Shown here: positions 15,262-25,762 of the stretch, piece by piece
How positions within the stretch are numbered: position 1 is the stretch's first letter
Layout: every line of letters starts with the position of its first letter
Source: Prosthecobacter fusiformis
GTDB lineage: Bacteria; Verrucomicrobiota; Verrucomicrobiia; Verrucomicrobiales; Verrucomicrobiaceae
Length of the DNA stretch: 64,000 bases
Assembly: GCF_004364345.1 (NCBI RefSeq)
Contig: NZ_SOCA01000003.1
Span: forward strand, 496,001-560,000
Reading direction: 5' to 3'
Made by a program: the position numbers and the translations under genes
Notes under the pieces: generated by a model
Seen by the model: only the letters and a program-made list of their open reading frames with translations
Database searches by the model: none
What the model was told of the DNA's origin: nothing

Positions 15262-17568
15262 ATGAATGGTTCTGACCGCATCCGTATTCTAATCGTCGAG
15301 AACGAAGGGCTCGTCGGCTGTGACATGGCCGCGTGTCTGACCGGCCTCGGCTATCGCGTCGTTGGCACTTGTCCCACTGGCGAAGAGGCGCTGCGGTTAT
15401 ATGACGAGCTGAGGCCTGAGCTGGTACTCATGGATGTGCATCTGGACGGTGCCCTGGACGGGATCGAGACGACCAAACGCTTGCAGCAGAAAGGCGATGT
15501 CGCCGTGGTCTATGTGACTGCGTGTGCCGATCAGGAAACTGTACAGAGAGCCCGTGAGACCCAGCCCCATGGTTATCTTTTAAAGCCATTCAATCAGGAT
15601 GAGCTGCGCCTGGCGGTGGAAGTGGCGGCCACACGGCATCTCAATGATCTCGCTCGCGTACGCCGTGAGCAGAGTTATTTCGAAGCCTTTCAAAGTCTGG
15701 CGGATGGTGTCATCGCCGCCGATTTGGCCGGGGTGATTGTGTTCATGAATCCGGCCGCAGCCCGGATCACAGGCTGGGAGCAGCAGCAAGTGGTCGGCAG
15801 ATCACTGCATGAAGTTTTCCGCATCTATCATGCGAGCGGTGAACCTGCGGCTGTGGAATTGAGTTCAGCTACCCAGCCAGCCGCAGAGCGCACCGTCTGG
15901 CTGACCACTCTCAATGGCAACCGGGTGGCTGTGCAGGATCGCTCCACTCCGCTTCGTGATCAGGCGGGTCAATTGACCGGTGTGGTGATTCTTTTCCGCG
16001 GATTGTCTGTGACTGTATCGGAGGAGCCTCCATCCCCGTCCCCGGCGGAGCGCGCTGCCCAGGCACCTCTGGTGGATGTGGTTGAAAGCATCTCGGATCC
16101 CCTCATCGCTTTGGATAGCCGCTGGCAGCTCATCTATGCCAATGCCAGTGCGCAGAAGCTCTTTGAACGTGGGCCTGAAAAACTTTTGGGCGCAAATCTC
16201 TGGGACCTGTTGCCCACAGCCACGCGTGAATCTCATTATGAAGCGCTGGCCCATGCGCTGCTCCATCGGGAGTCAGTCACTCGAGAACTTTACTTTGAAG
16301 AAAAGCAGACCTGGCTGGAGGTTCGCGGTCATCCTTTTGCGGAGGGCCTGCTCGTCCTCATGCAGGACATCACCAGCCGACGTGAAGAGGCTGAGCGACG
16401 CAACCGCATGGACCGGCTCGAATCACTCGGCCTTTTGGCCCGAGGGTTTGCTCATGAATTTAATAACCTGCTGACCGTCCTGCTGGGGAATATTTCCCTG
16501 GCCGAGATGCGGCTGCGTAGCGCCGTGCAATTGCCTGAACTGCACACTGCCAAGCATGCCACTCTGCAGGCCCAGGGTTTGGTGCAGCAATTGCTGACCT
16601 TTGCGCGCGGAGGTGCCCCCATCAAACGGCCAACCCAGCTCGGGGATTTGGTGGAGCAGTTCTTTCTTCATCACAGCCGTGCCACGCGCATCGAATACCG
16701 GCTGGAGCTGGCCCCTCACTTGCCAAATCTGGCCGTGGATCCCGCGCAGATACGTCGTTTGTTAGGCAATCTCATCCGCAATGCCGAGCAGGCTCAGCCA
16801 GAAGGCGGCGTCATCACTGTCCGCTGCTTGGCTGCAGATCCTGGGGAAATGTTTCCTCATGACATGCTGAGCGACCTGCCCTCACTTCCCACAGGCGTGG
16901 TCATTGAAGTGAATGACCGAGGTGAAGGCATCTCCACAGAAAATCTGGCCCATATCTTTGAGCCTTATTTCAGCACACGAAAGGCGGAAAATGCCACCGG
17001 TCTGGGCCTAACCGTTTGTGAATCCATCGCCAAAGCACATGGCGGCTCCATCGCAGTGCGCAGTGAAGCGGCGAATGGTACCACCGTACGGTTTTACCTG
17101 CCCGTGGATGCTGAGGGTGAAGAAGTGGATGCCATGGGCATCAGCTCCGCCTTTGAAAGCGCCCCTCAATCCTCCGTGCCGCGCATTCTGGTACTTGAGG
17201 ATGATCCATTGGTGCGCAGCCTGATTGTCCGCAATCTGAGCAGCCAAAATTACGAAATCGCCGAAAGCGCTGAAGGCAGTGAGACTGTGCGCCTTTATCA
17301 AGAGTCCCTTGTCGAAGGCCGCCCTTATGACCTCGTCATTCTGGACCTTTCCATTCCGAACGGAATGGGGGGCGTCCGTGCCATGGAGCGCCTGCGGCAG
17401 CTTGATCCTGAGGTGTTGGCCATCGTTTCCAGCGGTTATTCGGATGACCCCGTCATGGCCAAACCCGCCGCGTATGGCTTTGCTGCAGTGCTGCCGAAAC
17501 CTTATGAACCTGCGGACATGATCCGCCTGGTGAAGACCGTTCTCGCTCAACGTACGGTGCGGAAATAA
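15262..17568 (+). CDS. hybrid response regulator/histidine kinase (REC-PAS-PAS-HisKA-HATPase-REC)
   Basis: 768 residues. The N-terminal receiver (residues 1-125) has phospho-acceptor Asp58 in LVLMDVHLDG and the conserved Lys in YLLKPF. Two PAS domains follow (about 145-255 and 270-380). The kinase core has GLLARGFAHEFNNLLTVLLG with His398 and an ATPase domain with NLIRNAEQA, NDRGEGIS and TGLGLTV. A C-terminal receiver (about 640-760) carries Asp695 in LVILDLSIP. The double-receiver layout suits a phosphorelay, probably receiving phosphate from the kinase encoded just upstream. No output DNA-binding domain is present, so the final target is elsewhere. Confidence 0.92.
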   Translation: MNGSDRIRILIVENEGLVGCDMAACLTGLGYRVVGTCPTGEEALRLYDELRPELVLMDVHLDGALDGIETTKRLQQKGDVAVVYVTACADQETVQRARETQPHGYLLKPFNQDELRLAVEVAATRHLNDLARVRREQSYFEAFQSLADGVIAADLAGVIVFMNPAAARITGWEQQQVVGRSLHEVFRIYHASGEPAAVELSSATQPAAERTVWLTTLNGNRVAVQDRSTPLRDQAGQLTGVVILFRGLSVTVSEEPPSPSPAERAAQAPLVDVVESISDPLIALDSRWQLIYANASAQKLFERGPEKLLGANLWDLLPTATRESHYEALAHALLHRESVTRELYFEEKQTWLEVRGHPFAEGLLVLMQDITSRREEAERRNRMDRLESLGLLARGFAHEFNNLLTVLLGNISLAEMRLRSAVQLPELHTAKHATLQAQGLVQQLLTFARGGAPIKRPTQLGDLVEQFFLHHSRATRIEYRLELAPHLPNLAVDPAQIRRLLGNLIRNAEQAQPEGGVITVRCLAADPGEMFPHDMLSDLPSLPTGVVIEVNDRGEGISTENLAHIFEPYFSTRKAENATGLGLTVCESIAKAHGGSIAVRSEAANGTTVRFYLPVDAEGEEVDAMGISSAFESAPQSSVPRILVLEDDPLVRSLIVRNLSSQNYEIAESAEGSETVRLYQESLVEGRPYDLVILDLSIPNGMGGVRAMERLRQLDPEVLAIVSSGYSDDPVMAKPAAYGFAAVLPKPYEPADMIRLVKTVLAQRTVRK

Positions 17569-17592
17569 AAAAACGCCGTCTGTTTCCAGACG
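17567..17592 (-). terminator. rho-independent terminator of the peroxiredoxin gene
   Basis: Read on the - strand, CGTCTG-GAAA-CAGACG followed by GCG and a run of T residues (A-run at 17567-17573 on the + strand). It sits between convergent genes, right after the kinase stop. Confidence 0.75.
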
Positions 17593-17622
17593 ACGTCTCT
17601 ACAAGAGAGGTTTCCCCAACAG

Positions 17623-18141
17623 TTATTTGGCTGCGAGCACGCGCTTGATATCAGCAGCCTGCTCACTGGTGGAGGCCTTCGTGTCTTTCCAAACGATCTT
17701 GCCGTCCTTGACCAGGAAGGCCTGCCGGCTGGCCAGGTTCATGGTGCCTTTGACAATGCGTTCCACCTTGAAGGCATCCACGATTTTACCTTCAGGATCG
17801 GCGATCAGGTCATAGGGAAGGGTAAAGTCATCTTTGAATTTTTTCTGCGCTTCCGGTTTGTCGAAGGACACTCCCAGCACCTGGACGCCTTCTTTGGTCA
17901 GGTCGGCAAATGCATCACGGAGAGAGCAGGCCTGCTTGGTGCAGCCGGGAGTGTTAGCTTTCGGGTAAAAGAAGACCACCGTTGGGCCTTTGGCATACAC
18001 ATCGGCAAAGTTCACGGTGGCTCCGTCCTGGTTGATCCCCGTGACCATAGGGGCGGGAAGGTCCACTTTTTCTCCCTCGCCTGCATAGGCGCTGGTGAAT
18101 AGGCTGGCGGCAAGGGCTAGGATTGTCAGGGTGTGTTTCAT
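17623..18141 (-). CDS. exported peroxiredoxin (BCP/AhpC-TSA family)
   Basis: 172 residues with a Sec signal peptide (MKHTLTILALAASLFTSAYA). The peroxidatic motif FFYPKANTPGCTKQAC has Cys67 as the attacking residue and Cys72 five positions later as resolving Cys, the BCP-type arrangement. VLGVSFDKPEAQKKF and the C-terminal LVKDGKIVWK match the thioredoxin fold. It should reduce peroxides in the periplasm with an exported thiol donor. The start is the only Met that gives a complete signal peptide. It is divergent from the TatD-like gene. Confidence 0.92.
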   Translation of the reverse strand: MKHTLTILALAASLFTSAYAGEGEKVDLPAPMVTGINQDGATVNFADVYAKGPTVVFFYPKANTPGCTKQACSLRDAFADLTKEGVQVLGVSFDKPEAQKKFKDDFTLPYDLIADPEGKIVDAFKVERIVKGTMNLASRQAFLVKDGKIVWKDTKASTSEQAADIKRVLAAK

Positions 18142-18226
18142 GGGTTTGAATGGGGAAGGCTATCAGCCGGTTGCTGAAGACGCTCCATAAAACGCACGAG
18201 ACCGCCCATTTATTCCCCAGACTCGC

Positions 18227-19018
18227 ATGCTCTACGATGCCCATAATCACCTTCAAGATGAGCGCCTGGACCCCTGGCGGCCTCAGGTGATGGCAGAGCT
18301 CGCCACCTCCGGCCTCACGGAGGCCGTAGTCAATGGAACCTCCGAAGAGGATTGGCAGGCCGTTGCCTCCCTGGCCCGGCAGCATTCATGGGTGAGGCCC
18401 TCCTTCGGCCTGCATCCATGGTATGTGAGGGAGCGCAGCCATGCATGGAGTGAGCGTTTGGCAGACCTCCTGCGCCAGTTTCCACAGTCCGCTGTGGGGG
18501 AAATCGGCCTGGACCGCTGGATCGAAAACCCAGACGTCGAAGCTCAGCTTCACTGCTTTCGTACCCAGCTAGCCCTGGCTCGGGAAATGGACCGCCCCGT
18601 CACCATCCATTGCCTGCGCGCCTGGGGCATGCTGGAGGAGGAACTGCGCACGCAGCCGTTGCCCACTCGTGGATTTCTCCTGCATTCCTATGGTGGCCCT
18701 GTGGAAATGATTCCTGGGTTTGTGAAACACGGGGCCTATTTTTCACTTTCCCCCTACTTTGGGCATCCGCGTAAAGCCGCGCAATTGGAGACCTTCAAGT
18801 CGGTCCCCATTGACCGCCTCCTGGCTGAAACCGATGCACCGGACATGCGCCCGCCAGATTTTTTGAATGATCACCCCTTAGTCCAGGGTGATCAGTCTCT
18901 GAATCATCCCGCCAACCTTCGAGTCAGCTATGAGCTGCTGGCAAAGCTGCGAGGCATTCCGATGGAGGAGCTGGCCGATCAGATGGCCGAAAATTATCGC
19001 CGTCTTTTTATAGGCTGA
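18227..19018 (+). CDS. TatD-family metal-dependent hydrolase
   Basis: 263 residues. The start DAHNHL (His6, His8), GEIGLDRW, TIHCLRAWG and the late DAPDM give the metal ligands of the TatD/amidohydrolase barrel. TatD proteins are 3'-5' exonucleases or phosphoesterases, usually on DNA. The LLAETDAPDMRPP end is typical, although the usual ETDxPYL is altered here. The start ATG lies 86 bp from the divergent peroxiredoxin gene. The 229 bp that follow are AT-rich, contain no gene, and probably hold the promoter of the giant gene. Confidence 0.85.
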   Translation: MLYDAHNHLQDERLDPWRPQVMAELATSGLTEAVVNGTSEEDWQAVASLARQHSWVRPSFGLHPWYVRERSHAWSERLADLLRQFPQSAVGEIGLDRWIENPDVEAQLHCFRTQLALAREMDRPVTIHCLRAWGMLEEELRTQPLPTRGFLLHSYGGPVEMIPGFVKHGAYFSLSPYFGHPRKAAQLETFKSVPIDRLLAETDAPDMRPPDFLNDHPLVQGDQSLNHPANLRVSYELLAKLRGIPMEELADQMAENYRRLFIG

Positions 19019-19247
19019 GAGTGCCTGGACGGATTTGTAAATGAGTACCTGACCAGCTATCGGTAAATGAATTTCTTATCGAGGTGCCGTTTTTAAGTGT
19101 GAAGAAATAAGAGGTGCTTAATGTGCTCTTTTTATAAACCTGAACGCATTGTTCGGCACTCCACCAGTTTTGTATTTTTTTTACAACATTGAGACAGTGC
19201 AATACATTGCTTGTTGATCAACTCTCGGTTAGGATGAGCGAAATTGT

Positions 19248-22200
19248 ATGCAAAAGGCTCCTGCTTTGATTTTCAGCGTTGTCCTGGCCCTCTCCGCCTT
19301 CGCTCAAGCCCAGACGGGTGTGCTGAGGGAGGTGTGGACAAACCTGGATGGCGGGGCCGTGGCCGATCTCACCCTTTCTCCAGATTATCCTGCGAATCCG
19401 GTGCTGCGTGTGGTGGATGCCACTTTCGCCAGCCCGGTCAATTGGTCAGACCGATACGGCCTCCGCATGCGGGCCTACTTGACCCCGGCAGTTTCAGGCA
19501 ACTATACCTTTTGGGTAAGTGGAGATGATTATTGCGAGTTGTGGCTGAGTACCAATGACTCGGCTGCAAATAAAACTCGTATCGCTCATGTCCCTGGTTG
19601 GACTGACGCTAAACAGTGGACCAAATTTACAGAGCAGCGCTCCTCCCCGGTCTCGCTGGTGGCAGGTACACGCTATTACATTGAAGCCCTCATGAAGGAA
19701 GGCTCTGGCGGGGACGGCCTCGCAGTTGCCTGGGCCACATCGCCGAGTGCCACACCTCAAGTCATTCCCGGTGCGGTGCTCACCCCCGTGGAGGTTCCGG
19801 CAACTATCCCGGTGGGACTCATTGTTGAAGCTGGAAAAACCATTACTCAATACGCGCCTAACTACACGGTCGAACTCGTTGCACAGGCCCTGAATGTGGC
19901 GGATGCAAACATTGCCGCGACCGTGCAGTGGTCACAGGTTAGCGGTCCGGCGGCTACCCTTGCCACACCGGCGCTACCCACCACTCAGCTTACCGTTAGC
20001 CGTGCGGGTACGTATGTCTTTCGGGCCACCGCCACACACTCGGAGCTGACTGCAACGGATGATGTGACCGTGGTCATTGCCCCCCCGCTGGCACCCGATG
20101 CGGGCAAGGCGCTGGCAGAATACTGGTTCGGTGTGGATGGCAATACAGTGGCTTCTTTATCGCGTAGCCTGGATTACCCAAATTTCCCTCACGCCCACCG
20201 GTTGGTCACCACGCTGACCCAGACCCAAAACTTAGGCGAGCTTTATGGCCAGCGTGTGCGCGGTTTTATTCTTGTGCCCACGACCGGCAGTTACCGCTTT
20301 TACATGGCAGCCAATGAAAAGGCGGAGTTCTTACTGAGCACGGATGATTCCACCGCCAATCTGCAATCACGTGCGTCGGTGACCACGGCCGTGGGTGTTA
20401 CCACTTTCTCCAATCACGCTTCTCAGGCTTCTCCCTTGATCTCCCTTGTTGCTGGCAGGAAGTATGCCTTTGAAATTCGCCACAAAGAAGAATGGAGCAC
20501 CGATCACCTCACCCTCATGTGGCAGCAGCCCGGGCAGGACTTCCTGAGCGAGATCGTCGGAGAATATCTGGCCCCTCCTGCGGATTCCGCAGCCGTAGTC
20601 GCAGCGACGCAGGAGTTTGACCTCGCGCATGACTATATCCTCAATGCCGGGCGCGATGCCGTCCTGCACATGCCTCGGAATTCTATATCCTTCAGCGCCT
20701 ATGAATCCCGCCGCAATTGGGGAGAGGATACCCCCGTCAGAGCCTGGTCTCAGGTCAGCGGTCCCAGTGGAGCTTTGTTTTCCGCTGCCTCTGCCGCGCA
20801 GACCCTTGTCACCTTACCCAAGGCAGGCATTTACGTGCTCCGTTACAGCGTCACCACACTGAATAACACCAGTACGGATGAAGTGACCGTGGAGGTGAAG
20901 GCACCCATCAATGCTCAGGTTGGCAGCCTCACTCGCCAGGTTTGGTGGGAGCGCAATTTTGCCAATCTGGATGCACTGCGCGCGGACCCTGCTTATCCGA
21001 ATCATCCAGACATCGTAGATACCATCCCGGATCTCAAGCAGGCTAACAACTGGGCAGACCGTTATGCCACTCGTGTGAGCGGCATCCTGAATGTCCCAGC
21101 GGGCGGCAAGGATCCGGTGAACTACCTTTTTTATGTCGCCGGTGATGATGCGGTGGAATTTTCCATTAGCACAGATACTAGCCCTGCCAATTTGCGTAAA
21201 GTTTGTTACGCCACCACCGCCAGCGGACGTGAAGTATGGACGAACGAGGCCTCACAAACCTCCGCTCCCATCGCCTTGAAACCCGGTGGCCGTTATTATG
21301 TGGAGTTGCTGCATAAGGAAACTTGGAGCAGTGATTACTTTGCCGTTGCCTGGAGCCCGGAAAGTGACCGCAGACCGAAGGTGATTGAGGGCAGCTACCT
21401 GGAGCCCAGCCAGAAAGCCCCCGCCTTTGATCCCACGCTCACCTTTTATGCCCGCGCTGGAAAAGACCGCACCTTCTGGTGGCCCCATGACCGCACGCGT
21501 CTGGCCGGTTCCTGGGTCAAGGCCATCAGTTCAGACAAAACTCCCACGGTGCTTTGGAAGCAGGTCTCCGGGCCTAAGTCCACGTTGGTGGAGCCTTCCA
21601 GCCTAACCAGTGAAGTGATCTTCTCCGCTGCTGGTATTTACACTTATGAGCTCGCCGTTACAGAAGGCAGCTACACCCATCGGGATACAGTCATCATTAC
21701 GGTGACCAAACCTCTGCTGGCCAATGCCGGGTCTCTGACACGCTCTGTCTGGCTGGACGTGGCCGGTGCCACCCTGGCGGACCTGCTGGCCTATGATCCC
21801 ACACTTTCTTATCCGCACATTGAAGACCTGCTCCCAGGCGCGGAACCTCCAGCAAGCTGGGCGGACTATCACGGCACCCGCTTGAAGGGCAGCCTCGTTG
21901 TGCCAGTCGCCGGTGCCTATACCTTCTGGATCGCCTCGGATGATGCTTCAGAGATGAAATTCGATTTGAAGGACGGGCAGGGGCTTCGCCGCATCGCCTA
22001 CCTGGACACTGCCGTAAACAACTCGCGAGACTGGGACCGCCGTGCCTCGCAAAAATCCGTGACGTTTAACCTCCTGGCCGGCGTGCTGTATCCTTTGGAA
22101 ATCCTCCACAAGGAAAACAATTCGTCGGATTATTTGGCCGTGGCCATGGACGGCCCGGCGACCAATGGCCGCGAAGTCATCTCCCGAGGATTTTTGGTTC

Positions 22201-25200
22201 CTGAAAAGGCTGCTCCGGCTTTCAATCCCGAGATCACAGTCGCCCTGGGAACGGATCGCACCATCCTCTGGCCTCAGAACCAGCTTGCTCTGGCCGCACT
22301 GGTTTATGATTTGAAGCAAGGGCCGCAGCCGATCACCTATCAGTGGTCGTCGAAATCAGCGAAAGTGACTTTTGACAGCAAGACTGGCCCTGTGGCCATG
22401 GTGACGTTTGGTGGCCCAGGCGTTTATGAAATCAAGATGACCGCCAGCGATGGCGTCAGCACGGCCAGCGATATCATGTTGGTGACGGTCCAAAATCCGC
22501 TCACTGCCAAGTCAGGTGGTTTGCTGCGTGAAACATGGACTGGAGTTAGCGGTTACCAGCTTGTTAATCTGACCAATTCTGCAGCTTACAAGGGACCTCC
22601 TAGCTTCACGGACATCATTCCAAATCTGGAGACTCCCAGCAATTGGGGGGACAACTACGGCCAGCGCCTCACCGGTTTTCTTCAGGTGCCTGTGGAGGGA
22701 GATTATGTGTTCCTTCTGGCCAGTGATGAAGAGAGTGCCTTTTGGCTGAACCCGACGGGTCCTGCCGCTGCCGGTGCGCAGAAGATCTGCTCCACCCCTT
22801 ATTCTACGGGCTGGCATAACTGGACACGCTATCCCTCGCAAAAATCCGCCGTCATCCATCTGGTTCCCGGCATCCGTTACTATGTCCAGGCCCTGCATAA
22901 GGAGAGCGGCAGTGACGATTACTTTGCGATGGCCTACCGCCTCTCAACGCAAACAGATGCTGAAGCCCAGATCATTCCCGGCACACTTTTGAGCCCGCCC
23001 GATGGTGTAACCGCATCCGCTTTTGATGGAGAAATGAACATTCGTGCAGGTGAAGACCAGACCAGTTTCTGGCCACGCAAGCGCTTTACTCTTCGTGGTT
23101 CCGCCGTGGATTATGTCCCCGGTCCGCAGGCGCTGGCCTACCGCTGGTCTGTTCTGAAAGGTCCAAAAGGCGCAGTCTTTGATTCCCCCACTGCCCTGAC
23201 TACCGCTGTGGAACTGCCTGCGGCGGGCACCTATCAGTTGCAGCTTACGGCGACGGATGGTGTGAATACCCGCTCTGCCACCATGGGCATCATCATTTCG
23301 CCTCAACTGGCGGCTGGCACCGGTTCCATTTTGGCTGAAACCTTCAATGGCATCACGGGCGGGTGGGTCACGGATCTCGTGGCGTCTTCCAAATTCCCTA
23401 ACAGCCCGGATTCACGCGTGCAGCTCTCCGGCACTGAAATCGTATCCAATAAAGGTGACAATTATGGGATGCTTCTGCGGGGCTACCTGCACCCCCCCGC
23501 CTCTGGCATCTATCGATTTAATCTCGCCTCCGATGACTGGAGTGAAGTCCATATCAGCCCAGACCGCACTCCTGAAAACAAGGAACTGGCGTGCTTTGTT
23601 CCAGCCGGGACTGATTACTATGAATGGCGCAAGTTCCCAGATTATCAGCTTTCCCGCCCCATCTCACTAGCCAAGGGGAAAAGCTATTATATCGAAATCC
23701 GATATAAAGAATCTGGCTGGCGTGATCATCTGGCCCTGGCATGGCTTCGCCCAGGAAATGCGGCTTTTGAGGTGATTGACGGCCCCTTCTTGTCTCCCTT
23801 CCAATTGGCAGACAAACAGCCTCCCACCATCACCCTTACGGGTGGTTCCAATGTGACTGTCAATGTCGGTTCCTCGTATGTGGACCCAGGCTTTAGCGCC
23901 CAGGACCTTGAAGATGGTAATCTGACTGGCTCAGTAACCACCCAAGGCACCGTGGATACCACCAAGCCGGGCACCTATGTCATTCGTTACGTCGTCACAG
24001 ACTCCTCAGGTAACCAGTCCGTGGTTGCAACACGCCAGGTGACCGTGGCAGTTGCAGAAGGCACTGACCCTATTTATCCGCCGGATAGCAGCGGCAGTCA
24101 TGCCACAACAGCTTGGTCTGCCCCAGCCACGGTTACGGACATCGAGGCCGCACGATTCCTGAAGCAGGCCACCTTTGGGCCTTCTGAGGCAGACATTGCC
24201 CGGGTGAAACAGCTTGGCTTTTCCAAATGGATTGATGAGCAACTGGCCCTGCCGGTCACTTCCCATCTCTCGCATATGGATCAAATGGCCCTGTTTGAAG
24301 GTGCCCAGGAAAAGTTGATCGAGCTAAGCCGCACGGCAAATACTTTGGGCCTGCCTGGCAAGGTGATGCCGATGACCAGCACCCCGCTGGAAACGGAGGA
24401 CCGCTTGTATAGCTGGTGGACTCTTGCCGCTACCTCCCCTGACCAGTTGCGCCAGCGTGTGGCCCTGGCTCTGAGTGAAATTTTAGTGATCTCAGACCGC
24501 AACGGATCCCTGCGCAACTACCCTCGCGGGTGTACCAATTATTATGATCTGCTGGTGCGTAGCGTCGCTCCCGGAGTCACCTATCGGAAGTTGCTGGAGG
24601 ATATCACCTTCAATCCCATGATGGGCACCTGGCTCACGATGGTGCGCAGCTCCAAAGCCCAGCCTGATGAAAACTATCCGCGTGAGATCATGCAGCTTTT
24701 CAGCATCGGTCTTGATCATCTGAATAAAGATGGAACGCTGAAGCGCAATGGCTCCGGCAATGCCATCCCGACCTATACCCAGGAAGAAATCTTGGAACTC
24801 TCACGGGCCTTTACAGGCTGGACCTTTAACAATTCCCGCAGTTTCACCTGGAGTGGAAATGCCACTGATGAAATCAATCCCATGATGTCTTTTGAAGACT
24901 ATCATGACCGGGGTCAGAAAGTCATCGTGGGTGGTGCCACCATTCCAGCCGGACAGACCGCTGTAGAAGATGTCCGCAGTTGCCTGGACATCCTCGCCGC
25001 TCATCCCAATGTCGGCCCCTTCATCAGCAAGCGGCTTATTCAAAGGCTGGTCACCAGCAACCCTAGCCCGGCTTATATTTTCCGCGTCTCCAAGACCTGG
25101 GACAATAATGGCAAAGGCGTGCGTGGTGATATAGGTGCGGTGGTCAAGGCCATCCTGATGGACCGGGAGGCTCGTACCCTGGGCACCACCGCCAGCGCTG

Positions 25201-25727
25201 GCAAAATGAGCGAGCCAATGGTCCGCCTTGCCCGCATGCTTCGCGCCTTCCCCAAGCCTCCTAGCAGTAATCCGCCAGTGCTCGGACGTTACATCATGTG
25301 GAATGCCACGGATGAACTCGGCCAATGGCCTATGCAGGCCCCTACTGTCTTTAACTTCTTCAATCCCTCCTACTCCCCTCCAGGAGCCATCCTGGATGCT
25401 GGGATTGTCTCCCCCGAGTATGAGATCACCACAGAACTCACCGTCACAGACACTGCCAACTATTTCTATGAAGGCGTGACCAACGGGTTTTACACCAACC
25501 AGGGTGGTCGTGTAGGCCTGGACATCACCCCCTTGACCGCGCTCTGGAGCACGCCGGATGCTCTCTTGGCCAAATTGGAAACCCTTTTGTTAGGCCGGAC
25601 GATGTCCGCTGGATTGCGGGATTCACTCGTGAGCCTTCATACGCTTCATGCTGCCAATTCCACCAATGGTGTGAAAGCCATGTTGCAGCTCATCACCGCT
25701 TCGCCGGAATTCGTTACCGAGCGCTGA
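19248..25727 (+). CDS. giant secreted protein: six PA14-Ig units, DUF5011 and DUF1800
   Basis: 2159 residues with a Sec signal (FSVVLALSAFAQAQ). Six repeats of about 268 residues begin near residues 26, 287, 560, 828, 1090 and 1359. Each starts with a motif like LREVWTNLDG or LTRSVWLDVAG and has a PA14-like body (GNYTFWVSGDDYCELWLS, RYYIEALMKEG) followed by a PKD/Ig-like domain (WSQVSGPAATL, AGTYVFRA). A DUF5011 Ig-like domain follows near 1525-1605 (DPGFSAQDLEDGN). The DUF1800 domain starts near 1633 (AARFLKQATFGPSEADI) and fills the C-terminus. PA14 modules often bind carbohydrate. The neighbour encodes the usual DUF1501 partner. Confidence 0.9.
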   Translation: MQKAPALIFSVVLALSAFAQAQTGVLREVWTNLDGGAVADLTLSPDYPANPVLRVVDATFASPVNWSDRYGLRMRAYLTPAVSGNYTFWVSGDDYCELWLSTNDSAANKTRIAHVPGWTDAKQWTKFTEQRSSPVSLVAGTRYYIEALMKEGSGGDGLAVAWATSPSATPQVIPGAVLTPVEVPATIPVGLIVEAGKTITQYAPNYTVELVAQALNVADANIAATVQWSQVSGPAATLATPALPTTQLTVSRAGTYVFRATATHSELTATDDVTVVIAPPLAPDAGKALAEYWFGVDGNTVASLSRSLDYPNFPHAHRLVTTLTQTQNLGELYGQRVRGFILVPTTGSYRFYMAANEKAEFLLSTDDSTANLQSRASVTTAVGVTTFSNHASQASPLISLVAGRKYAFEIRHKEEWSTDHLTLMWQQPGQDFLSEIVGEYLAPPADSAAVVAATQEFDLAHDYILNAGRDAVLHMPRNSISFSAYESRRNWGEDTPVRAWSQVSGPSGALFSAASAAQTLVTLPKAGIYVLRYSVTTLNNTSTDEVTVEVKAPINAQVGSLTRQVWWERNFANLDALRADPAYPNHPDIVDTIPDLKQANNWADRYATRVSGILNVPAGGKDPVNYLFYVAGDDAVEFSISTDTSPANLRKVCYATTASGREVWTNEASQTSAPIALKPGGRYYVELLHKETWSSDYFAVAWSPESDRRPKVIEGSYLEPSQKAPAFDPTLTFYARAGKDRTFWWPHDRTRLAGSWVKAISSDKTPTVLWKQVSGPKSTLVEPSSLTSEVIFSAAGIYTYELAVTEGSYTHRDTVIITVTKPLLANAGSLTRSVWLDVAGATLADLLAYDPTLSYPHIEDLLPGAEPPASWADYHGTRLKGSLVVPVAGAYTFWIASDDASEMKFDLKDGQGLRRIAYLDTAVNNSRDWDRRASQKSVTFNLLAGVLYPLEILHKENNSSDYLAVAMDGPATNGREVISRGFLVPEKAAPAFNPEITVALGTDRTILWPQNQLALAALVYDLKQGPQPITYQWSSKSAKVTFDSKTGPVAMVTFGGPGVYEIKMTASDGVSTASDIMLVTVQNPLTAKSGGLLRETWTGVSGYQLVNLTNSAAYKGPPSFTDIIPNLETPSNWGDNYGQRLTGFLQVPVEGDYVFLLASDEESAFWLNPTGPAAAGAQKICSTPYSTGWHNWTRYPSQKSAVIHLVPGIRYYVQALHKESGSDDYFAMAYRLSTQTDAEAQIIPGTLLSPPDGVTASAFDGEMNIRAGEDQTSFWPRKRFTLRGSAVDYVPGPQALAYRWSVLKGPKGAVFDSPTALTTAVELPAAGTYQLQLTATDGVNTRSATMGIIISPQLAAGTGSILAETFNGITGGWVTDLVASSKFPNSPDSRVQLSGTEIVSNKGDNYGMLLRGYLHPPASGIYRFNLASDDWSEVHISPDRTPENKELACFVPAGTDYYEWRKFPDYQLSRPISLAKGKSYYIEIRYKESGWRDHLALAWLRPGNAAFEVIDGPFLSPFQLADKQPPTITLTGGSNVTVNVGSSYVDPGFSAQDLEDGNLTGSVTTQGTVDTTKPGTYVIRYVVTDSSGNQSVVATRQVTVAVAEGTDPIYPPDSSGSHATTAWSAPATVTDIEAARFLKQATFGPSEADIARVKQLGFSKWIDEQLALPVTSHLSHMDQMALFEGAQEKLIELSRTANTLGLPGKVMPMTSTPLETEDRLYSWWTLAATSPDQLRQRVALALSEILVISDRNGSLRNYPRGCTNYYDLLVRSVAPGVTYRKLLEDITFNPMMGTWLTMVRSSKAQPDENYPREIMQLFSIGLDHLNKDGTLKRNGSGNAIPTYTQEEILELSRAFTGWTFNNSRSFTWSGNATDEINPMMSFEDYHDRGQKVIVGGATIPAGQTAVEDVRSCLDILAAHPNVGPFISKRLIQRLVTSNPSPAYIFRVSKTWDNNGKGVRGDIGAVVKAILMDREARTLGTTASAGKMSEPMVRLARMLRAFPKPPSSNPPVLGRYIMWNATDELGQWPMQAPTVFNFFNPSYSPPGAILDAGIVSPEYEITTELTVTDTANYFYEGVTNGFYTNQGGRVGLDITPLTALWSTPDALLAKLETLLLGRTMSAGLRDSLVSLHTLHAANSTNGVKAMLQLITASPEFVTER

Positions 25728-25762
25728 TTCTGCCTTCTTATACACCCTCTTTTTCGCGCCTC

